From: Chinchilla lanigera
Lineage: Eukaryota > Chordata > Mammalia > Rodentia > Chinchillidae
Length of the DNA: 64,000 nt
Direction of reading: 5' to 3'
NCBI RefSeq assembly: GCF_000276665.1
Contig: NW_004955487.1
Coordinates: 3,993,781-4,057,780, forward strand
Shown one piece after another: positions 55,370-64,000 of this stretch. The position numbers and the translations under genes are program-made. The stretch's first letter is position 1. Each line of letters opens with the position of its first letter. Below the pieces are notes generated by a model. The model was not told the DNA's origin. It worked only from the letters and a program-made list of their open reading frames with translations, and searched no databases.

Positions 55370-56650
55370 TTTGGTGGTAAAGAACAGGTGATGTTTTGCT
55401 CATGCAACATGAGGGCAATGTCCAGACATGTACTTATGAATATGTCTTCAATTGGAGAAGAGAAAGAACTACTAAAGTGTGTATTCCAGCAAAAAGAAAA
55501 GCAAACCTAGGCAGAAGTGGCAGAAATAAGCCAGGCAAGGAAAAAGTAAGCAAGTCATCTAGGTATAGAAATATAATCAGTGGGTTTTTCATCATTTTAA
55601 AGCCTGATTTATTGAAAATACTAGATAATAATAGCATGGAATTTAAGTGGGGGAATTTCCAGGAAAATAATGGGTTTATAAGATTTTTACTTGGAGGAAG
55701 TATATGAAAATTGACTAACTTTGTATTTTGTTAAAAAATACAAAAGCAATGCAAGCTAGAAAAAATAAAAGTAATAGCTAAATTAATATAATGAAATATA
55801 GGACTTTATATAAGTAGAGGAAAAATAGGGATTAAACATTATTTAATGAAAGACAGAAAGGTTGAAATAACATGAAATAATTAATAGAATAAGATGGTAG
55901 AAATACATCAGTAACCACAATAACTGAACACAGATAAAGACTTTATACTTGAGGAAATCCTGCTATATGCAACTCATGAGAAATGCTTAAAACAGTTGCA
56001 TTTAAAAGTTGAAGATAAAATCACAGAAACATGTATACCAGAAAAGAAAAATTTGTTTCTTTTTGAGACAAGGTCTCACTTTGTGGTACAGACAGTGATC
56101 CTCTTGCCTCCCAAGCACTGAGATTACAAGCGTGTGCCACCACCCTGGTGAAAAATATTAACAAATATAAAATTAATATATTTTGAGATAGGATGAGATG
56201 TGTTTTAAGAAAGTATGGGTAAAATGGAATAAAAATAATCTATCAGTAATTTATTATAATTATAAACTTGTATGTACTTAACTTTGTAGTCTTTCAAGAT
56301 ACTTGACAAAACTCAGCAGAATTACAGTAGAAATAAAAAAATCAATAGTCCTACTGGGAGTCACTGCCAAGTCTTGGTCAGAAACTGATAGATGAAGTTG
56401 AAAGAAGTTGGCAAAGTTATAAATTATTTCAGTAATACAATTAATCTTTGATTGCACACCCACACATGCAATAAACAAATAGAGAATGCATTTGTTCATT
56501 AATAAATAAAGGTTTAAACTATTATTTAAGAATTGGGTCAGATGTGTACTCAATAAATCCCAGTAATTTATATAATAAAGACTATCTATGCAGACAACAG
56601 TACAAGAAAACTAGAGATAAAAGGTGAAAAACTACTTTTGTCACCAAAGT
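55370..56650 (+). mobile_element. Old sense L1, endonuclease region
   Basis: 'gctatatgcaactcatgaga' around 55962 corresponds to the 'CIQETH' region of the ORF2 endonuclease. 56240-56370 ('aattataaacttgtatgtac' and 'tagtcctactgggagtcact') corresponds to the 'IINIYAPN...GDFN' region in sense. Stops are frequent. It is split by the B1 at 56057-56154. Confidence 0.65.
56057..56154 (-). mobile_element. B1 SINE, antisense, shortened
   Basis: 'tttctttttgagacaaggtc' to 'gattacaagcgtgtgccacc'. It lacks the usual duplicated centre. Confidence 0.85.
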
Positions 56651-56724
56651 CATGCATTTGGTAATCAAACATATTTATTTAAACACCATAGTCTTCCTGA
56701 CATTACCCCATATATGTATGTAAA

Positions 56725-56727
<3 letters not shown>

Positions 56728-56763
<36 letters not shown>

Positions 56764-56772
56764 CGCGCATGT
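56728..56772 (+). repeat. (TG)n with TGCGTGCGCGCATG end
   Basis: About seventeen TG units pass into CG-containing alternating sequence, a strongly Z-DNA-prone composition. Confidence 0.95.
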
Positions 56773-56802
56773 ACATAGGCATTTATGAAGGTTGCCTGTG
56801 AA

Positions 56803-56930
56803 TTGTGCATGGAGGCACATACCTGTAATCCCAGGACTGGTGAGGCTGAGGCAGGAGGATCACCATGAACTACAGGAGTCTAGCCTGAACTACATAGCAA
56901 GACCCTGTCTCAAAAAACCAAAATGTATTT
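56803..56930 (+). mobile_element. B1 SINE, sense
   Basis: 'tgtgcatggaggcacatacc' to 'aagaccctgtctcaaaaaac'. Confidence 0.88.
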
Positions 56931-57170
56931 CTAATTTCTGTTGGTTTCTTGAAAGGAACAGTTAATGCTTAATTTTTGGGACCAATTTTGCATGCTTATA
57001 TCTGGTAATCTGAACAACTACTTTGAAGATAACAATATGCAATATAACAACCATTGTTGATTTCCTATCATCTTGTTTTAATATGCTATATAGTTTTTAA
57101 TGTTTTTAAATTTTTATTCTCTTTAAAATAAAAAAATGAGATACTCCCAAAACACCAACCAACCAAAAAA
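56931..57170 (+). mobile_element. L1 3' UTR, sense
   Basis: 'cttgaaaggaacagttaatg', 'gaccaattttgcatgcttat', 'tttgaagataacaatatgca' and an A-rich end. Same family as the 8.7, 49.5 and 63.5 kb copies. Confidence 0.8.
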
Positions 57171-57590
57171 CCCCAGGCAAACAAACAAAATATCCAAAAT
57201 ACTGTCTGTGGATGAAGGGTAATTACTCTTCTAACAGTTGTAGATTAATTTAGGTTATACTTTCATTTAGCTGTTTTTCCATTGAGCACTGTGTAAATCT
57301 ATTAGAGATGCTATATACAGAGATCTGTACCTATTTATCTATATTATGTTAATTTAGCTTTATACCTATAATATATAAAGTTTTCATTGTGAAAATAATT
57401 CCAAATTATGTAAATTTTAAAGATGAATGAAGCAGTGACATGTTTTGTATAAAGTACATTGAAAACACTAAAAGTTAAATAGTCAAAGGATGCTCTTTAT
57501 CTCAAATACACATTTAAAAAAGTAATTAAGCAGTAAACTCATAAAATAATTTTAATAATTTCAAATAAAGTGTAAGGAAGAATACAAATA
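57171..57590. other. AT-rich DNA, probably old L1, no gene
   Basis: A/T-rich with no open frame of note. Similar text resumes at 57780-57950 after a B1. Confidence 0.4.
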
Positions 57591-57591
57591 G

Positions 57592-57775
57592 AAGACGGGT
57601 GTAGTGGCACACCCCTGTAATCTCAGCACTCAGGAGGCTGAGGCAGGAAGATCACTGTGAGTTTGAGGTCAGACTGTGCTACACAGTGAGTTCAAGGACA
57701 GCCTGAACTACATAGTGAAACCCTATCTCAAAAAATCCCAAAACAAAGAAACAAACAAACAAAGAAAACACAAAT
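57592..57775 (+). mobile_element. B1 SINE, sense
   Basis: 'gggtgtagtggcacacccct', duplicated 'tacacagtgagttcaaggac'/'actacatagtgaaaccctat', with an (AAAC)n tail. Confidence 0.92.
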
Positions 57776-57779
57776 AGAA

Positions 57780-60360
57780 AAACAAAATTAATAAAACACA
57801 AAACAAAAGGGATACTAGAAATGGCTTTAATGAGTTCTTCCAAAAATTAAAATGAAATATTGACTTAAATTGTAACAGACCAAATTAACAAACACGTATT
57901 AGAAATGCACAAATACATATAGGCTGTAACTACAATTTCCACAGACATTTAAAAAAGAAAGAAAATGGGCACCCCTTGCTTTGGATGGTTCCCTTAGTTC
58001 AGATTGCAGGGACCCTAGGCTGTCCCTAAAATGTCCCTACAGACACATCGTAAATGCTTCTGAGCCTTAGCAGACCATGGGGACCGTGGCTTCCTTCGCC
58101 TCTTCATCCAGGCCAAGGACACTCTGGTTGTATCAGGCCCCTGCATGCTGCCACCCTGACAGTGGTGGTCAGGAGTCCCAGCTCTGGCTCCCGGTCTCTG
58201 TCCACTGGTGAAGTGAGGCCAAGAGGCCTGGAGAAGCAGAGGTGAGCTTATCTCCAAATAGCTAGGTGGAGGAACCCGTCTAGCTTCATGAATGCAGTCC
58301 CAGGAGATAACTCGCACATGAATCTCTGAAGGATTTCTGTCTACTATTGATTTGTGGCCTGTCAGCATCCAACCAGCTAATTTAATTTGATCAAAAAACC
58401 ATGGAATTGTGAGCAAAGCCACTGTCTCCGAGCAGGGAGATAGGGTAGACACAGTCAGTGTTCTAGGAAAAAACCAAAACTCCACTGCCTCCTGGCAGGG
58501 AGTGGGGAGGGTGGCAGATGACACTGTCCCGCTTAGTTCTGTAGAAGTCATGGTCACTTAGCCAGTTCTGAGATAGGACAGCTGTCTTGGTCTAAACTGA
58601 CTGGCTGAGTTGTTTATGAGTAGAAAAATCTGAATTAAGGAAAGGCCGGCTGTATGCAAGCAAAATGTTAGTCACTAATTTCTAAGTTTGTTTTCCAAAT
58701 AGACTTAGCTATTTTTTTAAAGATGAGGTTTTTGCCTTACTGTGCCCCCCCCCCCCCCCCGCCATCCCCAAGGCTCTGAGCCAAACAGCACGACAGCATT
58801 GTTCTAATCTTTTGGTCTCTGTGTAGTCAAAACTCCAAAGGAAAGTCTCAGGGCTGTATCAGCAGGCAGGTGAGTTTATGGCAGCTTTCATTCCTCTCTG
58901 ATCTCTGCTATTTATTCTTTGTTCTTTTATAGATTATTTTCCCTAAATTTAAAAACATCAATAGTAACAAACATTCCATTTGACTAAAAGTCATCCCCTC
59001 CCCAAACATGTCTTTTGTCCCCTTCTTTCAAACCAAGGCTAGTTTTCGGAACTTCAGTCCCCAGAGCTGAAGAGCATTTTTGCAAAGGACCCTGTGTCCT
59101 TTCCAGGAAAAATATCTCCCTCCTGACAAAAGGGTACCAAATCCCCACTTTAAGAAATAAACATGCTGCTTGTGCACAATAACTTTTATGCACTGATAGA
59201 GCAAAAGTTTGACATTCCCAGCTATGATTTGAAAAAGGACACTGGTAGATATTTTCCCCTGTATGGGTGAAAAAGTGCAGTTTTGGGAAATAAGCTCCCA
59301 GCTGGGGAATGTTTTCAAAGGCAAAGTGACACCTGTCCAGTAGATGGAATTCCAAGATAGTTCCAGGATTCCTGCTCTATGCCCAAATCATCTCTCCTTC
59401 AAGTGTGCCAGGGACTGTGGCGATAGACAGTTGCTTCTTGGACAGGGCCATGTGATAAGGCACACAACGGAGCCACTCCTGTGAGTGCATTTGCCACACT
59501 CAGTCTCCCCAAAGGTCCCCTGCAGGCTGAGAACGACCAGCTATACATGAATTGCCATGTGGGTGCTTTGAACCAGGACCCAGAGCCAGGTCTAGGAGCT
59601 AAGAGGTCTCTAGCCAACAACTAGGAAAACGAGGACCTCCTTGCAGCCACGAGGAAGAGATCCATCTGGCCAGAGAAGCTCGGGCGTGGACATCCCCAGC
59701 CAGGGCTTCTGGTGAGGATCCACCTAATTTCACCCTGCAGTCCTGAGTGGGGACCCTGGCCACACAGACCAGAGTCCTGAGCCCTGAACACCACAGCACA
59801 GAGAACACAGGTGGACGTGAGCTGCTGAGGGAGTGGGGTTTCTGGCATAGCAAAGCAAAACAAGCAGACTACCCAGCTGCTCAGAGATGCAGAACTGGAC
59901 TCCTGGATGTTTTGACTTAAATTTTAGTATATCATAGAGAAAGGATTGTGTATCAAGTCTAGGGTGCATGGATTCAACTAATTGCAAATCAAAGATGTTA
60001 AAATGAACTGAGCCTCTACCAAACAATGCAGACTTTATTATTCTCCAAATGATGTAATGTAACAACTATTTACATTGTTTCAGGTCTGACCAGTGCTCTA
60101 GAGGTGATTTAATGTATAGGGGTTATAAGCAACATTATGCAATTTATAAAGGCCTCAAGCAGATTTTGGGGTCTGTGAGGGTCTTGAGACCATTCTCCGA
60201 GGGTACAAAGGCACGACTGAACTAATCATATTCTAATGAGACTATTGAGACTAAATGTGTTTTAAATATTGTCACTTGTCACTTGTGTCCCATCCCATGG
60301 TCAGTGGGAAGAGTGTAGTTCCCCATTATCTAGGTCCTCTGCTTACTTGACACATTTTTT
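57780..60360. other. Unclassified DNA, no gene supported
   Basis: 57960-58600 has a 180-codon minus-strand frame (58015-58557) with no recognised domain. A C16 tract lies at 58745-58760. 59000-59360 has two overlapping minus-strand frames (123 and 98 codons), so at most one could be real. 59400-59850 resembles the style of an old LTR, but I find no termini. Confidence 0.4.
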
Positions 60361-60361
60361 T

Positions 60362-60535
60362 TTCAGTACTGGGGGCTTCGTACTGAGCTACATTCCAGTT
60401 TTTTTTATTTTTTATTTTGAGACATAGTCTCACTAAGTCACTAAATTGCCAATGCTAGGCTTGGCCTTAATGATCCTCCTGCCTCAGCCTCCTAGCACTC
60501 TGGCTGGAGTATTGCAGCCAGCTATGTATCTCCTA
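60362..60535 (-). mobile_element. B1-dID composite SINE, antisense
   Basis: ID remnant 'cagtactgggggcttcgtac' with 'tgagctacattccag', a T-rich link, then B1 in complement ('gagacatagtctcactaagt' to 'cctcagcctcctagcactct'). Confidence 0.8.
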
Positions 60536-60562
60536 CCTGGGGCTCTCAAGTCATTGTTATCC

Positions 60563-60707
60563 AGCCACGCATATTGTCGCGCACCTGTAATCCCAGCACT
60601 CAGGAGGCCAAGACAGAAGGATCACCGCGTGTTCCAGGCCAGCCTGGGCTACATAGTGAGTTCAAGCCCAGCCTGAACAAGACCCTGTCTCAAAAAGAAA
60701 AAAAATT
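60563..60707 (+). mobile_element. B1 SINE, sense, with target duplication
   Basis: 'cagccacgcatattgtcgcg' to 'gaccctgtctcaaaaagaaa'. The duplication AAGTCAYTGTTAYCC lies at 60548-60562 and 60708-60722. Confidence 0.93.
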
Positions 60708-60724
60708 AAGTCACTGTTACCCCG

Positions 60725-62315
60725 AAGGAAACACCAATAGGTGGTCCTCACCCAGCAGACCTGGCCTGTTTAGTGAGCTCCTCAACTCCCTACCCCCAGG
60801 AAACAATGACACACGCACGGCAGAGGTGACACTTGGCAATTGTCCTATGACCTGTCCATCTGAGGTGCATATTTCTGTGTGAGCCAGAATGTCCCCGTGG
60901 ACTAACCCCAGCCACTCCTCCATCCCTACTGATAGGATATTCTGTACATTTCCTTCCTACATCAGAAATGGGCACTTGAGACAAATTTCTTTCAATATCA
61001 GCTGTTCCCATCAGAAGATGGAGGTAATACAGCCTAGCAGATATGAGGATAGCATCTGCCCTGCAGTGGACAGTGCTTTCCACAGCAGAGGTCACAGAAT
61101 GGGGTTCAGTGCATATTACTCTCTACTCTTTGAGGGCAGAGTCCAGATTGCTCTTGGAGTCCAGAGCATACTCTGAGGGCTGAATATACAGAAAGATGCT
61201 TTGGCTGTAATTTTAAGGCAACAGAAAACCATTTCTTCTACATGATTTTCCTCCTCAGGGGCTTCTGTCCTCAACAGGGTTGTCAAAATGCTGAAGGATT
61301 TGACAGCCCAGTTGACATTTTCATGGGGCATTTTTGAAACTGTTGCAGGATGAATTCTAATGCTCCAAGTGCCTTGATGTTGCAGGCATTCTTGACTGCT
61401 GTTCCTGGTGCTCTTGGGAAAACTGTTCTCTCTCCATGAGAGGTTCACACAGCGGGACATGTCATTGTCACCAGTGGTGGGGCTGATGACTTCATGTGGT
61501 TTTCCTCCATGGGTCTCCTTTGTTGGAGCCCAGATGGAGGCCAGGGGTAGACTTGGAGTTCTGGTTGCTACCTAGAAGAACATCATATTTCTCTTCTTTG
61601 TAGAAATGAAAAGCATCTTAAAATGTCACACTATTTCACATCTTGCTGATCCTTGTGCTACAAGACAGTATCACCCTGAGCTTGCCTGAGCCACAAACTC
61701 CTCTCCTCCTACATAGTGGTATCCAGAGTCCCAGTGAGTCCCAGGACACCTATTAGGACACTGCAGCTTTGGCGCCGTATCTACACCTAAACAAACTCTA
61801 CTGGAAAAGAGAAGGATGCACATTGCTAAATATTCAAATTCTTACACCAACTTTGAAGAAGCCATTGTAGGAATAAACCCAAGTTTATAGATAAGGGTGT
61901 AGATTCTGAGTTTAGATAGAATCTGGGGAGCTGTGGGAGGCTCCCTGGTTACCATGGAAACTTGGTCACTTCCTGTCAGGGTAGGCAGCAGCATTCTGTT
62001 GGAGCACAAGTCTCTTTCCCATGCTGATTTCTTTTTCTTTCTCCTCCAAACTAAGATGTGTCAAGTTGATTTTAAATTTGCTAGGTTTTTCCTTTTTATT
62101 TTAAATGTGTTTTAGTAAATCACAGAGGAGTTACCAATCAATTATAACTTTATTTGTTTGGAGTTGGGCCTCAGTGTGCAGATAAACCTCAAGTGCTAAT
62201 GAAAGCTATGTTCCTGGGTGTCTTTGCTGGTGGATGCTGTGGCATATTCTCTTCTGCACAGAGTCTGACATGGCACAGACTCAGTTATGGGTGTCACACA
62301 GAGAGGATGTGGTGT
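60725..62315. other. Single-copy-looking DNA, no gene supported
   Basis: Overlapping domain-free frames up to 114 codons. 61800-62150 is AT-richer. No transposon recognised. Confidence 0.45.
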
Positions 62316-62317
62316 CC

Positions 62318-62730
62318 CAGTACCCTAGATAAGTTGTCCCCAATCATTTTGGCACCAGAGACTGGTTTAATGGAATACAATTTTTCCATGGATCAGGGAG
62401 GTGAGTAGTTTCTTTTTTATTAGTGTATGTTTGTGATACATAATTACATTCTCCAGTGCTAGCATCATCGTCTCAGCTCCACCTCAGATCAGCAGGCGTT
62501 AGGTTTTCAAAAGGGGAGCACAGCCTAGATCCTTCAAATACACAGTTCACAGCAGGATTCATGCTGCTATGAGAATCTAATGCCACACTGATCTGATGGG
62601 GGTGGAGCTCAGGTCATGACACAAATGATGAGGAGGAGCTGGAGATATAGATAATACTTCTTTTGCTCACTCATGCCCTGCTCACTTCCAGCTGTGCAGC
62701 CCTAGGGCTGTGGCTGGGAACTTGGAGAGC
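62318..62730 (+). mobile_element. Ancient hAT-type DNA transposon, interrupted
   Basis: 'aagttgtccccaatcatttt', 'ggcaccagagactggtttaa' and 'acaatttttccatggatcag' are followed, after a short L1 3'-end insertion (about 62405-62450), by 'ctatgagaatctaatgccac' and 'ctgtgcagccctagggctgt'. This is the block order of an old mammalian hAT element whose family name I cannot confirm. Confidence 0.6.
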
Positions 62731-62739
62731 CTTGCCTTA

Positions 62740-62868
62740 AAGATACAGTTTGGGTTATAATATAGCTCAACCTTTTTCTACCTTTATTGAACTGGAAAAG
62801 TTTCTAATCTCTCTGAGTTTTTTCTTTGTAAAATGGGTAGGAGAATAATTCACACATCATGAGTTGGC
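62740..62868 (+). mobile_element. MIR SINE relic
   Basis: 'ctaatctctctgagtttttt', 'ctttgtaaaatgggtaggag' and 'aataattcacacatcatgag' follow the MIR core and 3' part. Confidence 0.65.
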
Positions 62869-62881
62869 TATACAAAGCTAA

Positions 62882-63111
62882 AGAACTACCAGAAGCTTGG
62901 GGAGAGGTCAGGTAGATCCTACCTGGCACCTTCAGAGAAAGTAGATTTACTGTGATGCCTTGTTTGCCATAATAAACTAACATAGCATCACAGTAAATCT
63001 TTTCTCCCCCTCCTGGTGGCCCAAAGTCTGAAATAAGGTGTTGTCAGGTTGTGTTCTCTCTAGGTGCCAGGTAAGATCTACCTGACCTCTCTCCAAGATT
63101 CTGGTAGTTCT
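62882..63111. repeat. 230-bp nested hairpin
   Basis: The outer arms 62882-62930 and 63063-63111 pair at 46 of 49 positions. The inner arms 62943-62958 and 62985-63000 pair at 16 of 16, around a 26-base loop. The outer arm ends at 'ggcacc'/'ggtgcc'. No TA or 8-bp target duplication is obvious, so a MITE origin is unproven. Confidence 0.9.
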
Positions 63112-63433
63112 GTGACCCTGGTAGCAAAGTGACAGTTTTCTGTGGCCTACTCTTGGTCTGTGCCTTTGCACACAGGATCTGATGGATGTGTACCTGTCTG
63201 TCATGTTGGACGGAGACATTATACACCTGTATATCTCACCTGAGCTGATCACATCAATCTACAATGACCCTGTGTCCAAACCAGATCACATTCTGAGACA
63301 TGGGAGCAGCTCTTTAGCACATGAATTTGGAGGTTCACAACTCACCCTATAGCAGTTGCTGAATGTTCATTCCTGGTGTGTGTGATGGGCACTGTTGGCT
63401 GCCTGGGACATTGGTCACACTTGGCCAACAGAA

Positions 63434-64000
63434 TGTGGTATTTTTTTTTATTTTAGAAATAAAAGGAGGAAAACATTAACAGACAGACAACCTTTTACAA
63501 AATAGCAAAAGAACAGTACAGACAATACAGAGTTACAAAGTGGTAGGAAATTAACAATGCTTGTTGTATTACACATTGATATCTTCAAAGTGGTTTCTCA
63601 TGAAAACAGATAGAGACATGCAATATTGATCAATCAAGGACTCACTGACAGTTTATTTCGCAAAAAAATAGAAGACAGTAGATCAACTATGTTAACTATC
63701 CTGTATATGCATACATACATACAAAATTTCTCCTTCTTTCCCTTCTCTTTTCCCACATCCCAGTTGCCCTTTACCCTTGAGTGCTTTCCTATCATTTCAT
63801 AATGTCTATCATATCTCCGAGTTTATATTGACTCTTTCAGGTTTTACACTAGTGAAACAATGTGGTGCTTGCACGTGCAGGTCTGATTTATTTTACTTAT
63901 GAGTATGGCCTCTAGTTGTGACCATTTAAATATAAAGGCCTCAAGTTTATCTTTCTTTATAGCTGAGTAATATTCCATTATATAAAAGTACCACAATTTT
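63434..64000 (-). mobile_element. Antisense L1 3' UTR and ORF2 end, runs off the window
   Basis: T-run and 'ttttagaaataaaaggagga', then 3' UTR blocks ('gaaattaacaatgcttgttg', 'gatatcttcaaagtggtttc') as at 8.7-9.3 kb. A (CATA)n follows at about 63705-63722, then 'gctgagtaatattccattat' at the right edge. Confidence 0.85.

Noticed and set aside
58745..58760. G-quadruplex regulatory element
   Set aside because: It is a plain C16 homopolymer without multiple spaced G-runs; nothing around it suggests a promoter.

Overview
The window is nuclear DNA from a mammal, and almost certainly a rodent. It is packed with B1-type SINEs (7SL-derived, with the rodent internal duplication), tRNA-derived ID-type SINEs and squirrel/castorimorph-style B1+ID (B1-dID) copies. 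It also holds many L1 fragments, MaLR-type LTRs, mariner and hAT DNA transposons, and MIR/L2 relics. The mix of B1, B1-dID and an ID subfamily ending in '...GGCAAGCG..GGTACCGG' points away from mouse and rat and towards a castorimorph such as a beaver. The species is inference only. No bacterial, viral or plasmid features are present.

I found no supported host protein-coding gene, exon chain, rRNA or tRNA gene. The open frames are short, overlap on both strands and fall in repeats or in ordinary GC-richer DNA. The only recognisable protein homology is transposon-derived: L1 ORF1p and ORF2p remnants (endonuclease and reverse transcriptase, minus strand, 11.6-16.4 kb) and mariner transposase C-terminal fragments.

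Layout: 0-6.6 kb is mostly old antisense L1 with a 200-bp mariner MITE nested in it. At 7.56-8.05 kb is an AT-rich, homeobox-site-dense, repeat-free stretch that reads like a conserved developmental enhancer. At 8.5-20.9 kb is a nested pile of L1s carrying SINEs and two solo LTRs, both with target-site duplications. At 21-28.8 kb is mostly single-copy-looking DNA with a MaLR LTR and a MER5A-like hAT. At 28.8-36.5 kb is a large, diverged inverted duplication whose spacer contains, almost exactly at its centre, a second, much fresher 109-bp inverted repeat. At 36.5-50 kb single-copy DNA is broken by an MLT1-like LTR, head-to-head L1s and two further copies of a fold-back mariner element. At 50-55 kb are a degenerate TG-rich tract and a small minisatellite. 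At 55-58 kb is sense-oriented L1 with B1s. At 58-64 kb is single-copy DNA, a hAT element, a striking 230-bp hairpin and a final antisense L1.

The main things worth follow-up are the candidate enhancer at 7.56-8.05 kb, the nested inverted repeats at 28.8-36.5 kb, the fold-back mariner family (four copies), the 62.9-kb hairpin, and the tandemly reiterated L1 3' UTR.
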